The notes: a model not told the origin generated them from the letters alone. 43,170 nucleotides of DNA from Fusibacillus kribbianus (GCF_030053595.1 NZ_JASGBQ010000026.1:1-43170), one strand, 5' to 3'. Shown: positions 32,126 to 39,863, counted from the stretch's first letter. Made by a program: numbers and translations.

Positions 32126-32230
32126 GCATTAAAAAAAGTCCGTATTCCCTGTATTTACGGGGTTTCTTCGGACTTCTCTTTTTTCCTGAGCCACTGGGGA
32201 TTCGAACCCCAGACAACTTGATTAAAAGTC
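32102..32230. repeat. Right attachment repeat (attR)
   Basis: 129 bp matching 28748-28877 with two substitutions and one missing T. It supplies the 3' half of the functional tRNA-Lys gene, its terminator and the integrase 3' end. The crossover is likely at the anticodon stem-loop, where the copies diverge (AAAAGTC then AAG here, GGG on the left). Confidence 0.93.
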
Positions 32231-32259
32231 AAGTGCTCTACCGACTGAGCTAGTGGCCC
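32187..32259 (-). tRNA. tRNA-Lys (TTT)
   Basis: 73-nt cloverleaf; acceptor GGGCCAC/GTGGCTC, anticodon loop CTTTTAA, T-arm GGGGTTCGAATCCCC. CCA not encoded. It is the integration target; its 3' half comes from the element copy of the repeat. Last gene of the five-tRNA unit. Confidence 0.97.
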
Positions 32260-32302
32260 TTATGCAGTTTTTCATGTATTGCTCTGACAGACTGTATCTG
32301 CA

Positions 32303-32374
32303 CTGGGCTAGCTGGATTCGAACCAGCGAGTGCAGGAGTCAAAGTCCTGTGCCTTACCGCTTGGCGATAGCCCA
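32303..32374 (-). tRNA. tRNA-Gln (TTG)
   Basis: 72-nt cloverleaf; acceptor TGGGCTA/TAGCCCA, anticodon stem CAGGA/TCCTG with loop CTTTGAC, discriminator G. CCA not encoded. Confidence 0.97.
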
Positions 32375-32419
32375 TCATCTTCCTGTTAATGATGTTCACG
32401 GCACTTGGCCATACAAGAG

Positions 32420-32494
32420 GGTGGATACAGGGACTCGAACCCTGGGTCTTCAGAGCCACAATCTGACGCGTTAACCAACTACGCTATATCCACC
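32420..32494 (-). tRNA. tRNA-His (GTG)
   Basis: Cloverleaf with the extra 5' G (G-1) opposite C73 as expected for tRNA-His; anticodon loop TTGTGGC. Confidence 0.96.
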
Positions 32495-32521
32495 ATAGAA
32501 ACTTCTGTTAAGAACAGAAAA

Positions 32522-32595
<74 letters not shown>

Positions 32596-32601
32596 AGGAA
32601 A

Positions 32602-32672
32602 AGCGGGTGATGGGAATCGAACCCACGTATCTAGCTTGGAAGGCTAGTGTTCTACCATTGAACTACACCCGC
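32602..32672 (-). tRNA. tRNA-Gly (TCC)
   Basis: 71-nt cloverleaf; acceptor GCGGGTG/CACCCGC, anticodon stem CTAGC/GCTAG, loop CTTCCAA. First gene of the cluster, 31 bp after the -10 of the promoter. Confidence 0.97.
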
Positions 32673-32703
32673 GCATCGCACCCATTTCCTTGACGCAAGG
32701 AAT

Positions 32704-32732
32704 ATTATATCCTACGCACCGGTTCTTGTCAA
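32704..32732 (-). promoter_or_regulatory. Consensus promoter of the five-tRNA operon
   Basis: TTGACA (32732-32727), 17-bp spacer, TATAAT (32709-32704) on the minus strand: both hexamers perfect. Confidence 0.93.
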
Positions 32733-32795
32733 CTATTATTTCACGAAACTTTAAAAAATTTCACCAAATCAAAATTTCACCAGACACAGATCCGC

Positions 32796-33275
32796 TCAAA
32801 GATAATTGACGGTATAATGGGCAAGCCCCTCCCGGTCCAGCTCCATCAGGATGTAGGACGGCTTTCTTCCGTCCTGCCGGGGATAAGAAAGGCTTCCCGG
32901 GTTGATCAGTGTCACCGGGCCGCTCTGGTCGATAAGCGGACGGTGGGTATGTCCAAACATGGCGATCTGCATTCCCCGCTCTTTCGCCTCCGCGCGCAGC
33001 CGTTCCAGGGTAAAGGACACATTATAATAATGTCCGTGGGTCAAAAGGACCCGGTAGTCCCCCAGGGAAATCTCCCGCTCCTTGGGAAGCCTCGAGAAGA
33101 AATCATTGTTGCCGGCAATGATCTCCGTCGGGCAGCCTGCAATCTCACGAATATAATCCTCGCTGCCCTCCGCGTCGCCCAGATGGATCAAAAGGTCAAT
33201 ATCTCCGATTTTAGCCAGAACCTTACACAGATTTCCGTTCTGTCTATGGGTATCACTCACCACCAAGATTCTCAT
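32796..33275 (-). CDS. MJ0936/YfcE-family phosphodiesterase
   Basis: 159 residues. Metal-binding motifs ILVVSDTHRQNGN, HLGDAEG, IAGNNDF, LTHGHYYNV and MFGHTHRP in order; TLINPGSLSYPR is the usual family end signature. A compact metal-dependent phosphodiesterase of the cytoplasm with unknown natural substrate. Its start overlaps the stop of rdgB by four bases, so both are translated from one mRNA, a common pairing in Bacillota. Confidence 0.92.
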   Translation of the reverse strand: MRILVVSDTHRQNGNLCKVLAKIGDIDLLIHLGDAEGSEDYIREIAGCPTEIIAGNNDFFSRLPKEREISLGDYRVLLTHGHYYNVSFTLERLRAEAKERGMQIAMFGHTHRPLIDQSGPVTLINPGSLSYPRQDGRKPSYILMELDREGLAHYTVNYL

Positions 33276-33883
33276 CTTATGTCCCCCAGTTTTTCCTTCA
33301 GCATGGTCTTCATTGCCCGAAGTGCTCTGCCTCTGTGGCTGATCTCATTCTTCTCCTCAGCGGAAAGCTGCGCCGTCGTCAGCCCCCGCTCCGGCAGATA
33401 AAAGATCGGATCATAGCCGAAACCGCCGTCGCCTATGATCTCATAGCCGATCCGGCCTTCGATGGTGCCCCGCGTTGTCAGCACCTCCCCATCCGGCAGC
33501 GCCGCCGCGATGGCACAGACGAATCTGGCGCTCCGCTCATCATCCACAGCCTTCTCCAGCTTGTCAATGATAGCCTGATTCTTAATATCATAGGAAGTGT
33601 CCTCTCCCATGTAGCGGGCCGAATAGATTCCCGGCGCGCCGCCCAGATAATCCACCTCCAGGCCGGAATCATCCGCCAGAACGATTCCGCCGGCCAGCTT
33701 CTGAATGGCCGACGCCTTGATGCAGGCATTCTCCTCAAACGTTTTCCCGTCCTCCACGATATCTGCGTGGATCCCCGCCTCCTTAAGAGACAGAATCTCT
33801 AACCCCAGGTCTGCCAGAATCATGCGGACCTCTTTCATTTTTCCCTCGTTGGAGGTTGCAAAAATAATCCTCGTAGCTTCCAT
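33272..33883 (-). CDS. rdgB: XTP/dITP diphosphatase
   Basis: 203 residues from ATG 33883, with AGGAGAG at three bases. Signature blocks: IIFATSNEGKMKEVRMIL (nucleotide-binding SxNxxK), FEENACIKASAI, VLADDSGLEVDYLGGAPGIYSARY (catalytic Asp pair), GDGGFGYDPIFYLP and EKNEISHRGRALR. Removes non-canonical purine triphosphates (ITP, XTP, dITP) from the pool as pyrophosphate release. Coupled to the phosphodiesterase gene. Confidence 0.96.
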   Translation of the reverse strand: MEATRIIFATSNEGKMKEVRMILADLGLEILSLKEAGIHADIVEDGKTFEENACIKASAIQKLAGGIVLADDSGLEVDYLGGAPGIYSARYMGEDTSYDIKNQAIIDKLEKAVDDERSARFVCAIAAALPDGEVLTTRGTIEGRIGYEIIGDGGFGYDPIFYLPERGLTTAQLSAEEKNEISHRGRALRAMKTMLKEKLGDIR

Positions 33884-33948
33884 ATTCTCTCCTGTGATCA
33901 ATGTACTTTCGTTCCGAAAAATTTTATTTTACCCGACGCAGAGGCCTG

Positions 33949-35364
33949 TTATCTCCGCCTGGTATAAACCTTCAGACAGACATTGCTGGCCTGTTCCGTC
34001 TCCGTTCTGGACCAGAGCCTGCCGTCGCTGCTGATGTAGCCCTCGCCGTCGCTCAGATCCACACCCGCCGTGATCTCCCCTTCTCCGCTTCCGAACTCGA
34101 TCGCCACGGGATGGACGGCACCGGGAGTCCTGATGTGGACGGCTGCCGCAAACCGTTCTCCGGGCCGAAGGTCCACCGGCTCATCCAGCCGGACCGTGTA
34201 AAAGCCTGCCCGGTCAAACCGCCCCGCTGCGGCCCGTTTCCCAAGCTTCAGCTCTCCGTTTTTTCCGGCATCCTCAATGAGAAACACCTCATATTCCGTG
34301 TTGGGACCTGTTCCGTAAAATCCGACCGCCTCCACCTGCTCCCCTGCCTTAGCCTCATAGACATTGGCAAAATAAGCCTCGCCGTCTCCGTAGCCCAGCT
34401 GGCCCAGCCAGCCGCACAGGTCCGACTGATACAGAACGTCAAAATTGTCCGGTTCCTCCACTTCCGTATAGACAAGGCTGCGGAGACCCAGATTGGTATC
34501 GGCATAGGACACATAAAAAAGACCGTTGTCGCCAAACTCCTTTCCCCAGCTGTTCATGCAGAGAAAGGCCCCGTCCCTGCCCGGATCGGAAGTAAAATTC
34601 TCTCTGGGATAGTCATCATCCCAGCCGACGATCACCACGTCATGGTTGGGAGCAGCACTTCCGTTATAATAGTAGGCATATGTATCCTCCCGGTAAAAGA
34701 CCGAAAGATTTCTTTTATCGTTCATGGCCGCATACAGGGAAGTCTGCACCCCGCCGTGAAAATATACAGCCGTTTTAATGTCCTGGTAATCCTTTTCTCC
34801 CAGGATCTGGATCTCCTGCACATGCTTGACCGGCATAAGCCCATCCGGAGACTGCCCGTCTCCATACGGGTCATCCGATTCCCGCACCGGTCCCTGCCAG
34901 GCCAGCAGGTAAGCCATGGCCATGGTATAATCCCCGCCCATATCCTGGCGCATACCAAAGCTGTTGTGGAGGGAAATGTGGTCCTCGCTGAGGTCCCATT
35001 CCTCCTCCGGCAAAAGAGAAGATTCCAAAGCCAGCATCGTCGCAAAGGCCCAGCAAGTCCCCAGACTGCCCTGGCTTCCCGCCTCCGGGCAGCGGCCCTG
35101 CTCCCGGTAATCAAATCTGGCCGGAAGGATCGTATAGGGCTCAGCGGCCCCGATCTCACCCGCAGCCGCACCTGCTGATGCAGTCTTTCCTGCACTTTCG
35201 TCCGTAATCTGTCCTGTGCCCGCCCCAGCGCGCCCTGTCTCAGCCTCCGCAGCCGTCTTACCCACGGCGCCTTCCAGAAAATCCGAAAGGCCGCAGCCGG
35301 TCAACGAGGCAGACAGCACACAGGCAGCGATCAGTCCGCATATCCATCGATATCTCCGTCTCAA
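33949..35364 (-). CDS. Secreted lipoprotein C1-family cysteine protease with lectin-like domain
   Basis: 471 residues. Lipobox LTGC at 21-24, then an Ala/Gly-rich linker. Papain-type catalytic residues: Cys104 in GSLGTCWAFATM, His241 in APNHDVVIVGW, Asn271 in CMNSWGKEFGDNG. A beta-rich C-terminal domain (about 295-465) resembles the lectin-like domain found after such proteases in clostridia. Expected to be anchored to the outer face of the membrane and to cleave proteins outside the cell. Gene stands 16 bp after the methyltransferase gene and may share its promoter. Confidence 0.92.
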   Translation of the reverse strand: MRRRYRWICGLIAACVLSASLTGCGLSDFLEGAVGKTAAEAETGRAGAGTGQITDESAGKTASAGAAAGEIGAAEPYTILPARFDYREQGRCPEAGSQGSLGTCWAFATMLALESSLLPEEEWDLSEDHISLHNSFGMRQDMGGDYTMAMAYLLAWQGPVRESDDPYGDGQSPDGLMPVKHVQEIQILGEKDYQDIKTAVYFHGGVQTSLYAAMNDKRNLSVFYREDTYAYYYNGSAAPNHDVVIVGWDDDYPRENFTSDPGRDGAFLCMNSWGKEFGDNGLFYVSYADTNLGLRSLVYTEVEEPDNFDVLYQSDLCGWLGQLGYGDGEAYFANVYEAKAGEQVEAVGFYGTGPNTEYEVFLIEDAGKNGELKLGKRAAAGRFDRAGFYTVRLDEPVDLRPGERFAAAVHIRTPGAVHPVAIEFGSGEGEITAGVDLSDGEGYISSDGRLWSRTETEQASNVCLKVYTRRR

Positions 35365-35380
35365 TTCTATTCTCCGAGCT

Positions 35381-36535
35381 TTAATCCGGCCTGTTCCGCT
35401 TCGGCGGCTTCGGCCCCAGGAACTGATAAAAATAGGTTTTCATCATTCCGTTATAAATCTTCCTGTTTCTGTCGGCCTTCCGCCCGATATACTTTTCCGC
35501 ATCCTCGTAGGCCGTGATCACATATTCCGACCAGGAATCCAGCTCGGCGAACCGCTCGCCCAGGGTCCGGTAAAGGGCCGGCAGGTTTTCCTTCTCCTCG
35601 ATCCGCTCGCCGTAAGGAGGATTGGTGATCAGAAAGCCGTATTTCTTCGGGTGGCTCAGAGCCACCACATCCCTCTGCTGGAAATGGATCAGCTTGTCGA
35701 CGCCGGCCAGCTTTGCATTCTCTCTGGCCGCGCGGACGATCTCCCCGTCAATGTCATAGCCCTGGATGTCCGTCTCCACCGAGAGATCCACCGCCTCCCT
35801 CGCCTCATCCAGCACATCATACCACTCCCGCTTCGGAATCAGATTCTCCCATTCCTCTGCCGCAAAGGAACGGTTCATGCCCGGCGCGATATTGGCCGCC
35901 ATCATGGCCGCCTCGATGGGGAAGGTGCCGCTTCCGCAGAACGGGTCCACCAGGATCCGGTCCTTCTTCCAGGGAGTCAGAAGGATCAGCGCCGCCGCCA
36001 GAGTCTCCGTAATGGGAGCCTTGCTGGTCAGCTTCCGGTAACCCCTCTTGTGGAGGGAATCCCCGCTGGTGTCAATGGCAACCGTCACCGTATCCTTCAT
36101 CAGGAAGACGCGGATGGGATATGAAGCACCGTCTTCCTCAAACCAGCTCACATGGTAAACGGTCTTCATCCGTTCCACAATGGCTTTTTTCACCAGAGAC
36201 TGAATGTCCGACGGACTGAACAGCTTGCTCTTGATGGAGGTAGCCTTCGTCACCCAGAACCTTCCGTCGACGGGAATATACTCCTCCCAGGGAAGCTCCT
36301 TCGTCCGGTCAAACAGCTCCTCAAAGGTAAAAGCCTGAAAGCTTCCTATCTTCAGAAGGACCCTCTCCGCTGTCCGAAGCCCCACGTTGGCCCGGCAGAT
36401 CGCCTCCGCATCACCGGTAAAGGTGACACGGCCGTCTTCCACCTGACTGATCTCATATCCTAAATCTATAATCTCTTTCTTTAAAACCGTCTCCAGCCCA
36501 AAATGACAGGGCGCAATCAGCTCATAGGTTCTCAT
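35381..36535 (-). CDS. THUMP-domain class I RNA methyltransferase (RlmL N-terminal/YpsC-like)
   Basis: 384 residues. N-terminal ferredoxin-like and THUMP region (10-165), then a Rossmann methyltransferase with VDPFCGSGTFPIEAAMMA (SAM binding) and ITNPPYGERI (N-methyltransferase catalytic motif IV). RSFAAEEW..IPKREWYDVLDEAR between them is typical of the YpsC/RlmL group, which makes m2G in 23S rRNA. The exact site is inferred from the family. Start ATG 36535. Confidence 0.93.
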   Translation of the reverse strand: MRTYELIAPCHFGLETVLKKEIIDLGYEISQVEDGRVTFTGDAEAICRANVGLRTAERVLLKIGSFQAFTFEELFDRTKELPWEEYIPVDGRFWVTKATSIKSKLFSPSDIQSLVKKAIVERMKTVYHVSWFEEDGASYPIRVFLMKDTVTVAIDTSGDSLHKRGYRKLTSKAPITETLAAALILLTPWKKDRILVDPFCGSGTFPIEAAMMAANIAPGMNRSFAAEEWENLIPKREWYDVLDEAREAVDLSVETDIQGYDIDGEIVRAARENAKLAGVDKLIHFQQRDVVALSHPKKYGFLITNPPYGERIEEKENLPALYRTLGERFAELDSWSEYVITAYEDAEKYIGRKADRNRKIYNGMMKTYFYQFLGPKPPKRNRPD

Positions 36536-36601
36536 CCGGTACTCCTTATCCGGCCTCCGGCCAAAATCATAGTACCATTTTAAAGCCTTCCCCGTCCTCT
36601 G

Positions 36602-36886
36602 TCAATGCTCAAATCCCCCCACAGCTACCTTCACCCGAAAGCCTTTTTTTGCCAGCTCTCTTCCGGCCAGCATGGCCGTTCCGCCGCGTTCACAATACAG
36701 GATCAGCAGCTTCTCCCGGGGAAGCATCGGCACGGCCCCGGCAAGCTGTTCATAGGGAATGTTCCACGCACCCTCCACATGGCTCTTCCGATACAGTTGT
36801 CTGTCCCTGAGATCTATAATGATACAGTTATCGTCATTTCGATACCGGTTAATTTCCCGAAAAGCGATGGTTTCCAACTCTTTCAT
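36602..36886 (-). CDS. Single-domain rhodanese-like sulfurtransferase
   Basis: 94 residues. NCIIIDLRDRQLYRKSHVEGAWNIPYEQL is the CH2A-type rhodanese front half, and ILYCERGGTAMLAGRELAKKGF holds the active-site Cys loop (CERGGT). Such proteins carry sulfur as persulfide or have a regulatory role. Stands between the methyltransferase gene and the Asn-rich gene; intergenic gaps suggest separate transcription. Confidence 0.9.
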   Translation of the reverse strand: MKELETIAFREINRYRNDDNCIIIDLRDRQLYRKSHVEGAWNIPYEQLAGAVPMLPREKLLILYCERGGTAMLAGRELAKKGFRVKVAVGGFEH

Positions 36887-36965
36887 CCCACATCACCACA
36901 CATCAGAATTTCTCCCATCCTACTGTTATCTTATTCGGGCCCGGGCCGTTCTGCCACAGATATGT

Positions 36966-36986
36966 AAAGGCGTCCGAAGACGCCCC
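36966..36986 (-). terminator. Terminator of the Asn-rich gene
   Basis: Minus strand GGGGCGTC-TTCG-GACGCC followed by TTTA; a stable UUCG-type tetraloop just after the stop codon. Confidence 0.75.
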
Positions 36987-36992
36987 AGCCAG

Positions 36993-37232
36993 TTAGAAGT
37001 TATGGTTGTTCTGAGTGTTGCTGTTTCTGGAATTGTTCTGAGAATTGTTTCTCTGGCTGTTTCTTGTGTTGGTGTTCTGAGAATCGTTCTGGGAGCGGTT
37101 CTGAGAATTATTCTGAGAGTTGTTCTGGTAGTTATTCTGAGAATCGTTTCTCTGAGAATTCCGGCTTTCATTTCTCTGGCTGTTCTGAGTACCGTTTTCC
37201 TGGTTGTTGGAACAATTTCTGGTGTTTGCCAT
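36993..37232 (-). CDS. Asn/Gln/Ser-rich low-complexity small protein
   Basis: 79 residues: 29 Asn, 13 Gln, 13 Ser and 8 Arg, about 70% N+Q+S. Built from short tandem units such as SQNN, RNSQ and NSQR; one Cys near the start (RNCSNN). It has a strong GGAGG nine bases before the ATG and a terminator directly after, so it is a real gene rather than a repeat artefact. No known domain. The composition is like prion-type or spore-coat low-complexity proteins. The role is unknown. Confidence 0.75.
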   Translation of the reverse strand: MANTRNCSNNQENGTQNSQRNESRNSQRNDSQNNYQNNSQNNSQNRSQNDSQNTNTRNSQRNNSQNNSRNSNTQNNHNF

Positions 37233-37318
37233 AATAAATTCCCTCCTGTGCTAAATTTATCTTGCACATATATTATCTTTAATCGGCGTTTTTTTATTCA
37301 CATTCCTCAAAAAATTTC

Positions 37319-37347
37319 TTGACTTTTAAATATCCGCTTATTATAAT
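37319..37347 (+). promoter_or_regulatory. Consensus promoter of a putative small RNA
   Basis: TTGACT (37319-37324), 17-bp spacer, TATAAT (37342-37347). No ORF starts between it and the terminator at 37413-37454. Confidence 0.8.
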
Positions 37348-37353
37348 CGAAAG

Positions 37354-37454
37354 CAGGAAAAGATTCGATTCTTTTCCGACTCAACCCCTTATTAATTATT
37401 TATACTCCCCTCAAAGAGAAAACCATTGCTCCCCTTTGGTTTTCTCTTTCTTTT
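37354..37454 (+). ncRNA. Putative ~100-nt small RNA
   Basis: Transcript predicted from the promoter at 37319-37347. It opens with a hairpin (GGAAAAGA/TCTTTTCC, 37356-37377), has an unstructured C-rich middle (CAACCCC, ACTCCCCTC) and ends in a 12-bp terminator stem (AAAGAGAAAACC/GGTTTTCTCTTT, 37413-37449) with CTTTT. The loop also has CTCCCC. C-rich single-stranded patches suit pairing with ribosome sites of target mRNAs. It could alternatively be an attenuated leader of the DUF1700 gene. Confidence 0.55.
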
Positions 37455-37559
37455 AAGGAAAATTTTTCTGTTTTTTCATAGTCATTGCTTGATTTCCCGG
37501 GGAAAATGTGAGATTCTTATGTTGGTATTGCAGATCCATCCGATCAGAAAGGATTTTAT

Positions 37560-38063
37560 ATGACGCAAAGAGAATTTTTAGATACTCTGAGAAAGGCTCT
37601 GAACGGCCAGGTGCCGCCTTCGGCGGTAACCGAAAATATGGAATATTACCGTTCCTATATTTCCGATGAGATCAAAAAAGGACGCAGCGAAGCAGACGTG
37701 CTGGATGAGCTGGGAGATCCCAGGCTCATTGCCCGCAGCATCATCGATGCCGATGAGGGCGGCTCCGGCCGGTATACCTCCAACCGGTACGACTCCTACG
37801 GCTCCGGCCAGTACAGTCAGACCGATTCCGGCTATGATAACACGTACCCGGACCGGGATGAGGAAAACTTCCCCCGCACCGGTTTCCACATCAGCAAATG
37901 GGCTGTCCTGGGAATCGTATTTCTGGTCCTGTTTATCATTTTCAGCGTCCTGTTCTTCGTCTTCAAGACGGCTTTCTCACTGCTTTTCTCCCTGAAGGGG
38001 CTCTGGTTCTGGGTCATCCTGCTGGTGATCATTTACATACTTTCCAGGCCAAGACGGCGATAA
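37560..38063 (+). CDS. DUF1700/HAAS-type membrane protein
   Basis: 167 residues; AAAGG six bases before the ATG. Residues 1-65 (TQREFLDTLRKALNGQVPPSAVTENMEYYRSYISDEIKKGRSEADVLDELGDPRLIARSII) are a HAAS/DUF1700 helical domain, usually linked to sensing or regulation in Bacillota. A Tyr/Ser/Gly/Asp-rich linker follows (70-105), then two membrane helices (111-135 and 142-160) and a basic tail RPRRR. Membrane protein with a cytoplasmic head; often paired with PadR regulators, but none is adjacent. Confidence 0.85.
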   Translation: MTQREFLDTLRKALNGQVPPSAVTENMEYYRSYISDEIKKGRSEADVLDELGDPRLIARSIIDADEGGSGRYTSNRYDSYGSGQYSQTDSGYDNTYPDRDEENFPRTGFHISKWAVLGIVFLVLFIIFSVLFFVFKTAFSLLFSLKGLWFWVILLVIIYILSRPRRR

Positions 38064-38104
38064 GGGCATAAGAAGAACAAACACAGAAAGGAATCACTTT
38101 TATC

Positions 38105-38539
38105 ATGAAAGCAGTCATTCAGCGCGTTGCAAACGCTTCCGTAACCGTAGACGGAGAGATCACCGGCCGGATCGAAAAGGGCTTCCTGGTCCTCCTGGGA
38201 GTCGGCGAGGGCGACACAAAGGCCGAGGCCGACCGGATCGTCAAAAAGCTGGTGAACCTCCGGATCTTTTCCGATGAGAACGGAAAGATCAATCTGTCCC
38301 TCCAGGACGTGGGAGGCTCCCTGCTTGTGGTCTCCCAGTTCACTCTCTATGCGGACTGCCGCCACGGCAACCGCCCCAGCTTCACCACAGCCGCCAAGCC
38401 CCAACTGGCCGAGGAGCTTTACGAATATTTCATGGAGAAATGCCGGGAAACCATCCCTGTCGTGGAGCACGGCGTCTTCGGCGCCCACATGGATGTTCAG
38501 CTTCTCAACGACGGCCCCTTCACGATCCTATTGGAATGA
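38105..38539 (+). CDS. dtd: D-aminoacyl-tRNA deacylase
   Basis: 144 residues, the full family length. [33 protein letters not shown] at the start, [22 protein letters not shown] holding the SQxT motif, and the C-terminal [23 protein letters not shown] with the cross-subunit NxGP-like element (here LNDGPFT). It frees D-amino acids from tRNA in proofreading. Starts 41 bp after the DUF1700 gene, probably same transcript. A strong terminator follows. Confidence 0.97.
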   Translation: MKAVIQRVANASVTVDGEITGRIEKGFLVLLGVGEGDTKAEADRIVKKLVNLRIFSDENGKINLSLQDVGGSLLVVSQFTLYADCRHGNRPSFTTAAKPQLAEELYEYFMEKCRETIPVVEHGVFGAHMDVQLLNDGPFTILLE

Positions 38540-38563
38540 CCGGAATGCTCCGGTCATTTTTTT
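38536..38563 (+). terminator. Terminator after dtd
   Basis: ATGACCGG-AATGCT-CCGGTCAT then seven T; the stem includes the stop codon. Confidence 0.9.
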
Positions 38564-38656
38564 GCGGCATTTTTCACATAAAAAATAGGCTTTGCCTATT
38601 CAACTCCCCCGCCCCTCAATCTTGAGGGGATAGGGGTTTCTTTTTGTTGCTTTTTC

Positions 38657-39496
38657 TTGCATAACAGGTTCATGAATATCTTACTTAAGTTTGTTCCTTT
38701 CCGTTGTCACAGCCGCTTCTGTCCTACTTGCGGCAACAAATACTCCATGGAACGCACGACCAGTATGTCTTTTAAACTGGCGAATGTCGCGCACCGCCAT
38801 TGCGTTTTCGCGATTGATGAAAACCTTCGTGAGTTCTTTCTCAAAGACCGTTCTCTGCTCGATTGTCTCTTTCACTCTGTAAACAGCGTGATCTCCCGTA
38901 TGTTCTACAGCCTGAATAAATCCAAAAACTTTACTCCCGGTTTCATTATGGTTTTGCATACTTTTGGCAGAGACCTGAAATGGAACCCGCATATCCACTG
39001 TCTCATATCAGAAGGCGGATACAGCGATAATGGTTTTTGGCATCCTGTCAAACACTTTAATTACACGTTTTTACGCAATGCTTTCCTCACTGCCCTGCTG
39101 AATGAAATGGAGTCCAAAATCGGTCCTTCTTCCAAAAAAGTGAAAGCGAAATGCTACCGTGATCACAAACAAGGATTTTATGTTTATGCAAAACCAAACC
39201 TCTGTGATCCAAAGATCGTTGTGAAATATATTGGGCGCTATCTTGGCCGTCCTGTCATTGCCACTTCCCGAATCGATAATTACGATGGCGAAATGGTTAC
39301 CTTCCATTACAACAGGCATGAAGATGATCAGTACATAGAAGAAACGGTTCCCGCCATAGAATTCATTCAGCGGCTGATCCGACATATACCAGAAAAACAT
39401 TTCAAAATGACCCGGTATGGCGGCCTTTACGCCCGCCTCCGTGCGGGCCATTTTCAATTCAAGAGAACGCTGCAGACGGTCTTTCCTATAAATTAA
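38657..39496 (+). pseudogene. IS91-family (Y1/HUH) transposase fragment
   Basis: Opens inside the zinc-finger part of the family (KFVPFRCHSRFCPTCGNKYS), then AHRHCVFAI, the HUH motif WNPHIHCLISEGG and the Tyr motif VVKYIGRYLGRP, ending RYGGLYARLRAG. The N-terminal ~60 residues before the Cys cluster and the C-terminal DPLxCPxC region of full-length transposases are missing. A TTG at 38657 could start translation but no ribosome site is seen. Two hairpins (ATAGGC/GCCTAT, CCCCTCAA/TTGAGGGG, 38585-38626) lie just before it. Dead remnant, between dtd and tRNA-Arg. Confidence 0.8.
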
Positions 39497-39523
39497 AAAA
39501 GAGATACCTGCGTATCTCTTTTT
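39495..39523. terminator. Bidirectional terminator beside tRNA-Arg(ACG)
   Basis: AAAAAGAGATAC-CTGC-GTATCTCTTTTT, symmetrical with A and T tracts, so it can stop the tRNA-Arg transcript (minus) and anything from the IS91 fragment (plus). Confidence 0.85.
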
Positions 39524-39525
39524 CA

Positions 39526-39599
39526 CGCGGCAGAGAAGATTCGAACTCCCGACACCTTGGTCCGTAGCCAAGTGCTCTATCCAGCTGAGCTACTGCCGC
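39526..39599 (-). tRNA. tRNA-Arg (ACG)
   Basis: 74-nt cloverleaf; acceptor GCGGCAG/CTGCCGC, anticodon stem CTTGG/CCAAG, loop CTACGGA. Single-gene unit with its own promoter and terminator. Confidence 0.97.
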
Positions 39600-39616
39600 A
39601 TATCATCCAAAGAAAG

Positions 39617-39645
39617 ATTATACTACAACTCTTTGGTAATTGCAA
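39617..39645 (-). promoter_or_regulatory. Promoter of tRNA-Arg(ACG)
   Basis: TTGCAA, 17-bp spacer, TATAAT on the minus strand, 18 bp before the tRNA. The rest of 39646-39863 shows no gene. Confidence 0.85.
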
Positions 39646-39863
39646 GCCTTTTTCTGATCTTTTTCAAAACCTCAGTTTTCCGACCTGCCTAGTTAGAATA
39701 CCATATTCCAGTCATTTTGGCAAGTCTTTTTTCCATATTCTCCTGTTTTATCAAATCCGGGAACCTTTGAACACATCAGGCATTATTACGGGGAACCTGC
39801 AAATAAAAAACGCAATTATTTTCGTCACTTTTTTACAAGTATTACTCATTTTGGGGAGATGGA

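Larger units (their letters stand above)
28878..32230 (+). mobile_element. 3.35-kb integrated element with HUH Rep and tyrosine recombinase
   Basis: Bounded by 130-bp direct repeats in a tRNA-Lys(TTT) gene. Content in order: folded G+C-rich noncoding block, CI-like repressor (minus), divergent promoter with three operator repeats, two small unknown ORFs, HUH rolling-circle Rep, tyrosine recombinase. The plus-strand genes end a large share of codons in T and are A+T-rich, unlike the flanking genes. No capsid, Zot-type ATPase, relaxase or resistance gene is present. It fits an integrating ssDNA-type replicon, such as a phage satellite or a cryptic integrative plasmid; which one cannot be decided from sequence alone. 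Confidence 0.85.

Noticed and set aside
32250-32474. Small ORFs across the tRNA genes on both strands
   Set aside because: They coincide with tRNA cloverleaves and lack ribosome sites.
36759-37322. Hydrophobic Val/Leu/Ile-rich plus-strand frame with repeats opposite the Asn-rich gene
   Set aside because: It is the complement of the AAC/CAG-type repeats; the minus strand has the ribosome site and terminator, this strand has neither.
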